Below are positions 21,762-30,874 of a stretch of 39,473 nt of DNA, piece after piece. Source of the stretch: Zopfochytrium polystomum (Eukaryota; Chytridiomycota; Chytridiomycetes; Chytridiales; Chytridiaceae). The DNA lies in the NCBI GenBank assembly GCA_025765615.1, contig JAIVFJ010000454.1:1-39473 (forward strand). The letters run 5' to 3'. The position numbers were made by a program, and so were the translations under genes. The notes under the pieces are model-generated. The model saw only the letters and a program-made list of their open reading frames with translations. It was not told where the DNA came from and made no database searches. How positions within the stretch are numbered: the first letter of the stretch is position 1; every line of letters begins with the position of its first letter.

Positions 21762-21769
21762 CTATAGTG
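21759..21769 (-). repeat. CACTA right terminal inverted repeat
   Basis: Read on the minus strand it is CACTATAGGCC, followed inward by ACAAATTGTGGGGGG. It is the mate of 11143-11153. Confidence 0.85.
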
Positions 21770-21772
21770 TGC
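21770..21772. repeat. target-site duplication, right copy (TGC)
   Basis: TGC directly abuts the CACTA terminus and equals 11140-11142. Confidence 0.85.
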
Positions 21773-22323
21773 GGCACGCGGCGTCAAATGCTTTTTCCGA
21801 GTAGCGGATCTCGAGGCCGGCCTCGTCGCGCCACCAGCGGAGGACGCGGTGGTGGCCGTTGGCGCTGGCGGCGTCGACGGCGGCGGCGGAGTACAGGACG
21901 ACGCCGCCGCGGGCGCGCCACCAGCGGAGGACGGCGAGGTGGCCGCGGGCGCTGGCGGTGTCGACGGCGGCGTGGGTGCCGCGGAGTCGGGTGGCGGTGC
22001 GAGCGGCGTGGGCGTCGAGGTGGGCGAGGAGGTCGACGTCGCCGAGGGCGCTGGCGTGGTCGAGCTCGCGCGGGGCGCGGTGTGCGACGACGGCGGCGAT
22101 CTGGACGGAGCGGAGGCGGAAGAGGGTGGCGAGGCGGAGGCGGTCGGGCGGGGTGGAGGTAAGCGCAGAGGGTGAGGACGGCGGGGATGGCAGACGGCAG
22201 GGTGGCAGTGGCCGTCGTCGCTGTGGTCGTGGTCGTGGTCGTGCTCGTCGAAGCGCGGGCTTTGGCTGCTACCGCGGCCGACTCCTCATCAGCAGGAGCC
22301 ATCGCCGCCATAGCCATCGCCAT
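21770..22323 (-). pseudogene. F-box/ankyrin gene, 5' part (upstream of transposon insertion)
   Basis: Starts at 22323 (MAMAMAAMAPADEESAAVAA), with a Thr-rich stretch and then an F-box-like helix region: LPSAIPAVLTLCAYLHP followed by PDRLRLATLFRLRSVQIAA. Ankyrin units follow: ASALGDVDLLAHLDAHA, VDTASARGHLAVLRWWRARG, VDAASANGHHRVLRWWRDEA, then IRYSEKAFDAACR, where the transposon begins. A stop arises 3 codons further on, inside the element (TAG at 21762-21764). One extra C near 22164 shifts the frame between the F-box and the repeats. The repeats belong to the same Trp-Trp ankyrin type as 10197-11142. The F-box call is moderate; the ankyrin call is strong. Confidence 0.8.
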
Positions 22324-23460
22324 CGCCGCTGCCGGCCGTTAGTTGCTCGACGGGCGTAGTAGTCAGAATGAACAATGAACAATGTTTGTGGCGGCGGATG
22401 GACTGGTCTGTCTGTCCATAAAGGGAAACGACTGGGCACCAGAAGGATAACAAAAAGAAGAAAAGAAAAAAAAAAAATTTTGGCCGGAAACGGAAACGGA
22501 AACAGAAAAGGAAGAAGCCGTGGTCCCCCATCAGCAGTTGGTTCAAAAGGATGACCTGTGTGGTTCAAGGCCTCCCATTTTTTAGGCTTTTGATTGTGTA
22601 TCGTTTTTCTGTGTGTGTGTCCGAGTTCCTTGGTGTTCGGCGCAGGCTTACGTACCCTACTAGTCGTGCGTAGTCAAACATCGATGATCATTTCGCCACG
22701 ATTAACGCTTCTCGTCTTTTTCACGACTGACACCGCCCGCCGTTATCCGACCTTTTCAACCAGAACTAATTCAAGTAACAAAGAAAAATTGATAATCAAA
22801 GGCTTTAAGACAAAGTCGTGCAGGCTCATGCGACGACACGAAAGAACGATGGCAACGCCCCAACGACGATTTGAACGCCGATCTTCACCGAGGAAGTTCA
22901 ACCCAGAATTTCAAGGAGGTGATGTCCTAGCCATTGGACGACAGGGGCTGATGTTTTATGAGCAAAAAAAAAAAAAATAATTAAACTTTGCCCAGAAAGA
23001 CTTAGCCACGCGACAAAGAAGTAGATGCAAAGTCTCGATCGGGGGTGGTCTTGCCGCAACGCATCAAAACGACTCTCGCAGCTCCCATGGCGCGCCTCCG
23101 CAGCCCTTGTGTCGATTTACGGCGCGGACGACTTGCCACAAAGGACGGAGAGCAAGCTGGCTCCATTGCGATACGGTATCATTTACATGTGCAGCGAAAA
23201 AATAAAGGAAGGTGAAGTGTGCGCAGGCTGCAGAGGTCTCACCAAAACGTCATAGTCCGATCATTACGAGCAAAGTATTTGAGGGTAGGAATAATTGATG
23301 TCAACAAAAGTGTTCGCCAAAACTAGCCGCAGGAAAAACGGAGGGACATGAACAGATGTAGAAGAAAGAGCGAAGAAGACGAGATGGGAAAAGCAGCTCA
23401 ACTGAAAGACTTGAAGCAAAACCAAGTCCTGCGACCCATGAAAGTTCACCCGCCCACAAC
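22324..23460. other. intergenic region, no gene supported
   Basis: Lies between the ankyrin gene start and the zinc-finger gene stop. It holds an A13 run near 22963-22976 and GGAAACGGAAAC simple repeats near 22486-22506. Short open frames have no motif or splice support. Confidence 0.45.
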
Positions 23461-24951
23461 TCAAATCTCCAAGCCCTCCTCCTGCGCCTTCACCCTTCGT
23501 CGGCGTCCAGTGCCCGCAACAGCCGCCTTCTGGCAAGAAACCTTGTGCCGAAACAGCGCGTCGGTCCTCGCGAACGAGGCTCCGCACCTTCGGCACGTAT
23601 GCTCCCGCGCGTCCGAGTGCAGGCTAGCCTTGTGCCGGAGGTAGTCGTGGTGGCGGCAGAATCGAAGAGGGCTTTGTTTTTGGGATGTTATTAATACAAC
23701 AAACATCAATTAGCCATCATTCAACGAAAATTTGCAATAACGAAGCTGCACTAAACTCACCACAGCTCGCACGGAAACGGCCGCGACTCGTACGGCCGGT
23801 GGTGAAACTGGTGGATCGCAAAGAGGTCCGTCCTCGCGAACCCGCGGCCGCAGTCCTCGCAGGTGATCGAATGCTGCGTGGACCGCTTGCTGCGGCGTTT
23901 TGCGGCCGCCAGCGGCTTTGGAGTCGGCTCGGACGTCGTCGCGGTCTGCGTCAGTGAGGCGGCGGGGCTGGTGAGGATGGACTCTGTCATAATGGTTTGG
24001 GCGAGCGGCTGCGTGGTCAACTTGGAAATCTCGAATAGGTCGAGGCAGGACGAGGCGGTTCTGTTGAAGCCGCAAAGTATTCCCGCTGCAATAGTTGAAA
24101 GAGATTGTTTTGGTGACAGCACCGGGGTGCACAGCGACGGAATATCGGCAAGACGCACGGACGTGTACGAGTTGGCATCGGTGGTCGCGTAATCCGGCGG
24201 ACTCGCGGTCAACGACGACGGGCAGACGGAGAGAGTCTTTGACGGCGGCGGCGACGTGGACGACGGCGGGACAACGAATACGGGGTTCCGAGCCGCGTAC
24301 TTCCAGTTGCTCAAATCAGGCGCCGGACAGCTCGAATCCTCCTCGGCCACGAACGAGTTGTCGGCGGACGTGGACTGGTAAGACGAGACGACCGGGGTAA
24401 AAGTGTCCGGACGCACCGCCGGTGAGACCGAACACTCCCAGCCGAGACCCATCGTGTCCGGGAACCCGTCAAACTGGGGCATCAGCGACGGTATCGCTGG
24501 ATCAATCGGGCTGCGAGGACTCGGGAGGAATTCAGCAAAGATCGAGGCGAACGTGTCTTGGTTGATCGGGCTGAGCAGGGCGGCGCCGAGCGCGTCGTGG
24601 GTGGGTATCAGAGGTTGCCAGAACGAGGGGAACATCAGCGGCTCCAGGCTATTGGCGAGGGAGGTATGTAAGCTGGACTGGAAATTCTCTCTATGTCGTC
24701 GAAATATTCTGTCCAAGGGCGAACCTAGTGTGCGCGTTTGCGGGTGGTGGAAACCCATCTTCGTTGAGGCCAGTCCATGGCCCAAGGTCGACGCCCTGTG
24801 CCTGTGCCACGACGCTGCCGAGCAATCGCGCGAACGATTTCTCTTGCTGCATGCACGGCCCCTCTTCCTGCCTCACGCCCTGCGCGCGAGGCTTGCAGCT
24901 GAGTGCGGCCCAGTCGCAGTCAAGGAGGAGCGTGGTAGCTTGGGATTCCAT
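23461..24951 (-). CDS. three-finger C2H2 zinc-finger protein, putative transcription factor
   Basis: Probably a nuclear DNA-binding regulator. Starts at 24951 (MESQATTLLLDCDWAALSC), continues through a low-complexity Ser/Thr/Pro region, with a frame change or short intron near 24715-24730. The fingers are at the C-terminus: finger 1 CEDCGRGFARTDLFAIHQFH, after the basic AAKRRSKRSTQH; finger 2 CELCPLRFCRHHDYLRHKAS, created by splicing 23761 to 23671 (GTGAGT...AAAG); and finger 3 CRRCGASFARTDALFRHKVS ending in Cys, a C2HC form often seen in fungal factors. ARTDxL is the usual fungal finger recognition helix. Targets cannot be read from sequence. It is divergent from the kinase at 25550. Confidence 0.82.
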
Positions 24952-25241
24952 GGGCTTAGTTAGGGTGGAGGGGACTTTTGGATAGCAGGCGGGATATCGA
25001 TCGGGTTGGTTGGTTGTGGGTGGATGAGCAGAGGAAGAAATCCTTTCACAGAATTCACGAGTTCGTTTCTGACTGGTTTGCGACGGCCCACAACAGTGGG
25101 AGGCATTTTTTTTTTTTTGTTTTGAGACTTGCCTCACCCCCTCACACTCCGTCCGAAAAAGGAAAAACATTAAAAGCGAGGGACGGGACCCGCAATGTCA
25201 AAGACAAACGGGAGACAGTTGGTGGGGCTGACATGCATATG

Positions 25242-25254
25242 CTCTCTCTCTCTC

Positions 25255-25330
<76 letters not shown>
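25242..25330. repeat. (CT)n microsatellite
   Basis: Nearly uninterrupted CT dinucleotides over about 85 bp with a few TCCT interruptions. Confidence 0.95.
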
Positions 25331-25433
25331 GGGGGGAGCCTTGATCGATGAATCGATCAACATTTTCTCTCCTCACTGCCCGCTCCGAGAGCGTCGAGAC
25401 TGAGCGTGAGTTCCCGTGCCGTGATGCCTGAGC

Positions 25434-25434
<1 letters not shown>

Positions 25435-25479
<45 letters not shown>
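25435..25479. repeat. (GT)n microsatellite
   Basis: Perfect GT dinucleotide run of about 22 copies, about 70 bp upstream of the kinase ATG. Confidence 0.95.
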
Positions 25480-25480
<1 letters not shown>

Positions 25481-25549
25481 AATCAGTTCCTTCTCTCCGA
25501 CCGTTTTCAGACAATCCGCCCCCCCGCTTACACTCTGCAGCCTTTCCTC

Positions 25550-27436
25550 ATGGCAGCATCTGGTCGCACAACGCAGTCGCGGCGCATCAGCAGGCAGTTT
25601 GTACTCGGCGACCTGGTTGGGCGCGGCTCGACTTGCGAGGTCAGGCTGTTTCGCTACGCCGCCGCCGTCGCATCATCGTCGTCCTCACAAGCAGGCCGGA
25701 CGCCGACAGGAGCGCCGCTGTGCGAGCGGTACTGCGCAAAGGTAGATTAGACAGGGATGGAGAAGAGAGGAAACGTGCATCTGAGAATATGGTGATCGAA
25801 TTTACTTCACAAAGATAATCGCCTTGGACTCCACATCTGCCGACCATCGCGAGTACGCGGAGCCCGAAGCCCGCCTGTGCCGCGTCTTGCCTCCCCACCC
25901 AAACGTGGTGCGGTTTTTCGACGATTTACGCTCGACGGAAAGCTCTACGTCGTCATGCAGTGAGTCTTTGGTTCAAAAGTTTATCTTCTATCATTATTTT
26001 TTCTGCGGGCTTACCTCGATACCTCGGTTGCCTTTCCAGGTACTGCTAGGGTGGCGATCTCTACAGTTACATTCGCGCAAAAGCCCTCGAAGAGTCGGAG
26101 ATTTGGCGACTGTTCGGGCAGCTTGTGTCCGCTGTCTGGCATCTGCATGAGCACTTGATACTCCACCGCGACATCAAAACAAAGGTATGGGACCGCTCAC
26201 CTTTCAACAAAAATGCTGACCAGTTACTCGTGCACCGTTCTCCCAAGAATATTTTATGGATCGCGGCAAGAAGGTAACCTTCCGTCTTCTGCCCTGTCGA
26301 CTCTTGCTTCCTTCCCTCGCCCAAAACCACAGATAATCAAGCTCGGCGACTTTGGCATTGCGCGAAGACTTCCGTCAGTCTCTGATCTCGCGCAGACAGC
26401 GATCGGGACGCCAAACTACATGTCGCCCGAGGTCGCCGCCGGGCGGTCGTACTCGTGGAAGTCGGACGTGTGGGCAGTCGGGTTAGTGGTCGCTCACCGA
26501 CTTTTTGTCGTCTTCTTCTCTTCTTTATTCTTTACTGACTGATAGATCCTGCAGATGCGTGCTGGTAAGCCCCCCATAATTAATTTGGGCAGGCCTAAAG
26601 CAATGCTGATGATGCGATCGACCCCTTATCGATTGATCGATACTTCTTTCCCTTCCCCCCTCCTGTCCAATTTTCACTATCACGGCCCCGATCTTCTTCA
26701 CGAAAAAGTACGAAATGGCGGCTGGCAAGAGCCCCTTCGAGTCGAAATCGCTGGCGTCCCTGCTCCGCAGGATCGTGGAGGAGCCGCCAGATCCACTCCC
26801 GCCTCGGTCTGTCTGTCGGTCTGTCTATCTCGTGTGTTGGCTGTGTCGATCTTTGCTGACGTGTTTCTACTTCTTGCTTTCATTCTTCCCTCATGCCACA
26901 TGCGATCCCACACACACACACAAACAAACAAACATGTGACAACCACCGACCCCTCAAAGCTGCTCCCGCAGGCTTCACGCAACAGCCCACCTCCTGCTCG
27001 ACAAGGACCCCCGCGCGACGCCCCAGCACGTCGCGATTGCACCAATGGTGTTGTTGCTCTGGTGCTGCCCACATGATTGTCCCCAGTGGCACTGGCACGG
27101 GCTGCAAGAACGCTGCCCATTTGTCCGTTGGCGAAGCTCCCCCACGCAGCACTTACACCCGCGCCAGCCCCCCCGCGCCAGCAGCTCCACCCTCCGCGCG
27201 GCGGCGGAACCGAGCCGAAAAAGACCCTTCCCGCCCTTTTCGCGCGGTCGTCAGCAGCAGCCTCGGCTGGTGCTGCGGACCCAACAGAAGCAAGAGGCGC
27301 GAGGAAGGAACGGGTGGCTCCGGAGGCGGCGCGTTCAGGGCGAACCTCCGAGAGCGACTTTTACCGGCTAGAGCAGTTTCGCAGGACTGTCGAGGCGCGG
27401 GTGGGGCGGCTCCGAGGCGCTGAAGCGGATGTGTGA
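25550..27436 (+). CDS. NIMA-related (NEK-type) Ser/Thr protein kinase
   Basis: Likely acts in cell-cycle or flagellar control, as NEK kinases do. Kinase subdomains in order: FVLGDLVGRGSTCEVRLF (Gly loop), YCAK-II with the ATP Lys, HPNVVRFFDDL, YC-GGDLYSYIRAKALEESEI, HLILHRDIKTKNI (catalytic loop), IKLGDFGIARRL (DFG), GTPNYMSPEV (activation segment), YSWKSDVWAVGCVLYEMAAG, then LDKDPRATPQHVA. HRDIKTKN and the GGDLY context favour NEK. Introns include 25741-25814 and several around 25960-26330. A 10-nt exon at 26555-26564 supplies part of GCVL. An in-frame TAG (26048-26050) replaces the expected Glu of YCEGGDLY. Small frame breaks lie near 25930 and 26252. The C-terminal tail (to 27436) is low-complexity, ending in a short helix. 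Confidence 0.83.
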
Positions 27437-27632
27437 GGCGGTGTATGAGGAGGGCGCAAAGAGGACGACGTGGAAGGACTGGGGCTGGGACGTAGGTGGT
27501 GAAGGAGAGGGAATGCGACTTGTGGTGGTGCTTGTCGAGTTTGAGCGAATGCTCTACTCGTTGTGAAGCGACAGTTGCAGAGTTTTTCCAAGTTGGAAGG
27601 GTGACAAGGGGCAGTAAAAGGACGAAGAGAGC

Positions 27633-27639
<7 letters not shown>

Positions 27640-27673
<34 letters not shown>
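27640..27673. repeat. (CAGA)n microsatellite
   Basis: About eight tandem ACAG units roughly 95 bp before the next kinase start, probably in its 5' leader. Confidence 0.9.
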
Positions 27674-27767
27674 AGACAGACTTTCTGGACTGTGTGGAGA
27701 GACCGACCGACAGACCGAGTTTTCAACCCAGTTCTTCTCTCATTCCTCCACCCACGCACAGCTCACG

Positions 27768-29964
27768 ATGTCGTCGTCGGCCGCTGCGGGATCTGCCTCG
27801 ATGGTGGCGTCGCAGGAGCCGGCCAGGAAGAAGTCGGCCATGGCCTTCTTTAGCCGCAAGGCGTCGCAGCCGTCGCTGTCCGTAGCATCGTCGTCGTCGT
27901 CTTCAACGCCATCTACCGCCCAATCCTCCTCCCCGCCATCCGCGTCGGGCGTCGGCTCTGCACCATCGTCCCCGACGATGGCTCACCCAGTACACTCGCT
28001 GGCCAACTCGTCGTCCGGCGAGAGCCTCAACAACCCTTACGGCGCCGCAAAGGCATCGCACTTCCAGCAGGCGCAGTTCCTCTCCCTCCAGCAGCAGCAG
28101 CAGCAACAGCAAGCCTACTATGCAGCCAACCCGTACGGCGGGCCCATCCCCGACTTCTCCTCACCATCGTCCTTCGTCCCTGCGTCGGGCGATCTCTTTG
28201 TCAACCACATGCACAGCTTGGCCGTCATGCCCGCCCTCCTCACGCGTCCCCGCCAACCCCGGGTGTCGGCGGCTCTTACATGCCAATGCATCCGACCCAG
28301 TACGCACTGCAGGCCATCCCGGGTCCCTCCCCTGCCGCAGGCCAGCAGCAGCAGCAGCCTGGGCAGTCCCCTGCCGCAAATCGGCGGGATGGTGGGCACA
28401 AGGACCTTCTACACTGCCCCGATGAAGATGGGTGCCTCCGACAGCCGGCCCCGCGCGCACAGCTTGACTGAGGGCGAGAACCCAAAGTTCAAGCGGACTT
28501 ACTCCAACTCGTCGGCCAAGATGCGCGACGTGGTGGTCGCGCCGAATCACTTTCAAAAGATCCGCATCATTGGCAAGGGCGATGTCGGGAAGGTCTACCT
28601 GGTGGTGAGTTTTGATCTGGATCCACATCTCACCCCCGCAGGGGCTGACACAATCATGTTCATTTTTCAGAGACACAAGCAAACTGCAAAGCTTTACGCC
28701 ATGAAGATCTTGAAAAAGGCGGAGATGATTAAGCGGAACAAGATCAAGCGGGTACTGGCCGAGCAAGGAATCTTGGTGGGTTTTGATTTCATTTCGCAAC
28801 TTGCTAATTTAACATCTAACCGTTTGCGATATTCCAGTCGACAACTCATCACCCGTTCATCGTCACGCTCTATCACAGCTTCCAAAGCGAAGACTACCTG
28901 TACTTTATAATGGAATACTGCTCGGGAGGAGAGTTCTTCCGGTAAGCGGGTGAAACTGTCACAACTGATCCAACTCTTCTAATTCGCCCCCAATCGTGTA
29001 GTGCGCTGCAAACACGGCCAGGAAAATGCCTGCCCGAAAAAGATGCCCGTTTCTACGCTGCAGAGGTCACCGTCGCCTTGGAGTACCTTCACCTCATGGG
29101 CTATATCTACCGCGATCTGAAACCAGAGAGTGAGTTTGCCAGTCTCTCCCTCCTTTGAAAAATCCCACTAACGTTTGCTATACCACCCCCATCGCCAGGA
29201 CATCCTCTTGCACCAGTCTGGCCACATCATGCTCACGGACTTTGACCTGTCCAAGCCGACAGTACAACCGGGCGCACCGAAAATGGTCAAATCGGCAATC
29301 TTCTCGTTCAACCACTCGTCGCCCGTCGTCGACACAAAGACGGTTACCGCTTCGCTTCGGACAAACTCCTTTGTCGGAACGGAGGAGTACATTGCGCCGG
29401 AGGTCATCAAGGGGTGTGGCCACAGCAGTGCGGTCGACTGGTGGACGCTGGGCATTCTGACGTACGAGATGCTGGTCAGTAGAAAAACTAAAAGCACCGC
29501 CTGAAAACTTCTCGATTTCTCGAATCGTTTCGCTGTTCTAACGTTCCCGTTTTCTCTTTGCCCCCCCTTCAGTTTGGAACAACTCCATTCAAAGGCAAAG
29601 ACCGCAACACCACCTTCCGCCGGATCGTCTCCGAGGACGTGTCCTACCCAGCCGAGGGCCAAGTGCTCTCCTCGCAATGCAAGAACGTCATCAAGAAGCT
29701 CCTCCACAAGGACGACACGAAGCGGCTCGGATCCCGCGCCGGCGCGTCGGACGTTCAAGGCCCACCCGTTTTTCAAAGGGATGAACTGGGCGCTGCTGAG
29801 GCATTCAACCCCGCCCATCCAGCCCGCCCTCGCGCACCCGCTGGACACGTCCAACTTTAGGAATATGCGGGGATAGCTTGGATTTGAACTTGGACGCGAT
29901 CACGTTGACGGGTGGGACGTATGTGGAGGGGGATCCGTTTGTTGGATTTGCGTCTGGTAAGGGT

Positions 29965-30005
<41 letters not shown>

Positions 30006-30097
30006 GCGAGTTACATTACTACCAATGCTCATACTCTCACCTTTTTCCCCACTCTCTCCCACCAGTCACGATGGACAGCTGGACGTCCAGCAACTGA
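27768..30097 (+). CDS. AGC-family protein kinase of the Fpk1/Nrc-2 (flippase kinase) type
   Basis: Fpk1/Nrc-2 kinases phosphorylate phospholipid flippases and control hyphal or polar growth. The Ser-rich N-terminus (about 265 aa) carries a Gln run encoded near 28094-28112. The kinase domain: [144 protein letters not shown]. The C-terminal tail has [27 protein letters not shown] and ends [11 protein letters not shown]. Clear introns: 28605-28670, 28776-28837, 28942-29001, about 29474-29572, and 29957-30065, the last containing a T39 run. Frame breaks lie near 28250, 29200, 29753 and 29873. Family assignment is strong. Confidence 0.92.
29966..30004. repeat. T39 homopolymer inside the last kinase intron
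   Basis: Directly follows the donor GTAAGGGTG and lies about 60 nt before the acceptor CACCAG, so it is an oversized polypyrimidine stretch within an intron. Confidence 0.85.
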
Positions 30098-30874
30098 AAA
30101 CTCAATCTCTGCTCCCCGCGTCGATTCCCCGCCTGTTGCTCCGCCTCTTCCAAATTCCACCCCCTCCCCCATATCAGATATTAGGAACCTTCCTTTTTTC
30201 GCGACACTGCCCGCAAATGGTCCACACGAAACTGAAAGAAAAAACTCAAAAAAAAACAGAAAGAATACTGAGAAATAGGATTTCGGTGTCCAATCACTGT
30301 TGCTGCCCTCGTTCGTTACACTCCCTGCTGGTTAAACCCTTTTTTTTTTTTTTTTTTTTGATTCTGAGCTCAATTTCAAGCGGGTTGTCGCCGATTCATG
30401 GTGTTTGTGGCGATTCTTTTCGAGTGTTTCGCCTCTTTTCCCTCGCCGTCTCAATAGCTCAGTTCTTCCTGTTTTAATCAGCTCCCTTTGCCGTGCCTTC
30501 CTCTTTCTTTCTTCAAACCATCTTATCTCCGCTGTTGCCTCGTCCAGCTCTCCAGCGTCGTCGTTGGTTTCATTACAACTTTGATTTCCTCGTTCCTTCC
30601 CTGTTTTTTTTTTTTCTCCCTCGTTTGCTGCCTTTCCTTCTTGTTACTTTTTTCCCGCCCTCACCTCACCCCACACAGTTTGAGGATGTTTTGCTTTACT
30701 TTGACCCGTATCACTTTTTGTGTTTTTGAATAGCAACTTTGCCGTTGGGATATTCTGCACCTGGCTCACTCACCCCTAAAATGACGAAACAGTGGGTGGG
30801 GCATCCCCCCTCCTCCCCAAAACAACGCAATCAACCCCAACAAAGAAGAGCCATAGCTACGACAAGGAAAAGGT
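30098..30874. other. T/C-rich downstream region of the kinase
   Basis: Pyrimidine-rich sequence with T runs near 30341-30359 and 30604-30615. No gene supported. Probably the 3' UTR and spacer between the convergent kinase and the minus-strand gene at 30875. Confidence 0.4.

Larger units (their letters stand above)
11143..21769 (-). mobile_element. complete CACTA (En/Spm-type) DNA transposon, 10,627 bp
   Basis: The left end reads CACTGTGGGCC (11143-11153). The right end, reverse-complemented, reads CACTATAGGCC (21769-21759): 9 of 11 identical, with two A/G differences. It is flanked by the perfect 3-bp duplication TGC. Contents: left subterminal minisatellite (11236-11790), tnp2 transposase (12428-15476, -), very large cargo gene (15768 to about 20000, -), small gene (20354-20740, +) and right subterminal palindromic repeats (21012-21215). 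Base composition is visibly AT-richer than the flanking genes. Both strands carry genes; strand '-' follows the transposase. Insertion is within an ankyrin repeat of the host gene. Ends and duplication are read directly from sequence; current mobility is unknown. Confidence 0.93.
24952..25549. promoter_or_regulatory. divergent intergenic region with CT and GT tracts
   Basis: The shared upstream region of the zinc-finger gene (-) and the NEK kinase (+). It holds a polypyrimidine CT tract at 25242-25330 and a GT tract at 25435-25479, plus a T run near 25108. CT-rich tracts close to start codons are common in fungal promoters. A regulatory role is inferred from position only. Confidence 0.45.

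Noticed and set aside
21849..22175. Gly/Ala-rich plus-strand open frames over the ankyrin gene
   Set aside because: They are GC-rich shadows of the minus-strand ankyrin repeats.
24691..25170. Extended upstream start for the zinc-finger protein at 25170
   Set aside because: The added segment is composed of T-run and spacer translations; the ATG at 24951 gives a sensible N-terminus.
27501..27767. Possible extra exons between the two kinases
   Set aside because: The NEK frame stops at 27436 and the next kinase has its own ATG at 27768 after a CAGA repeat; nothing joins them.
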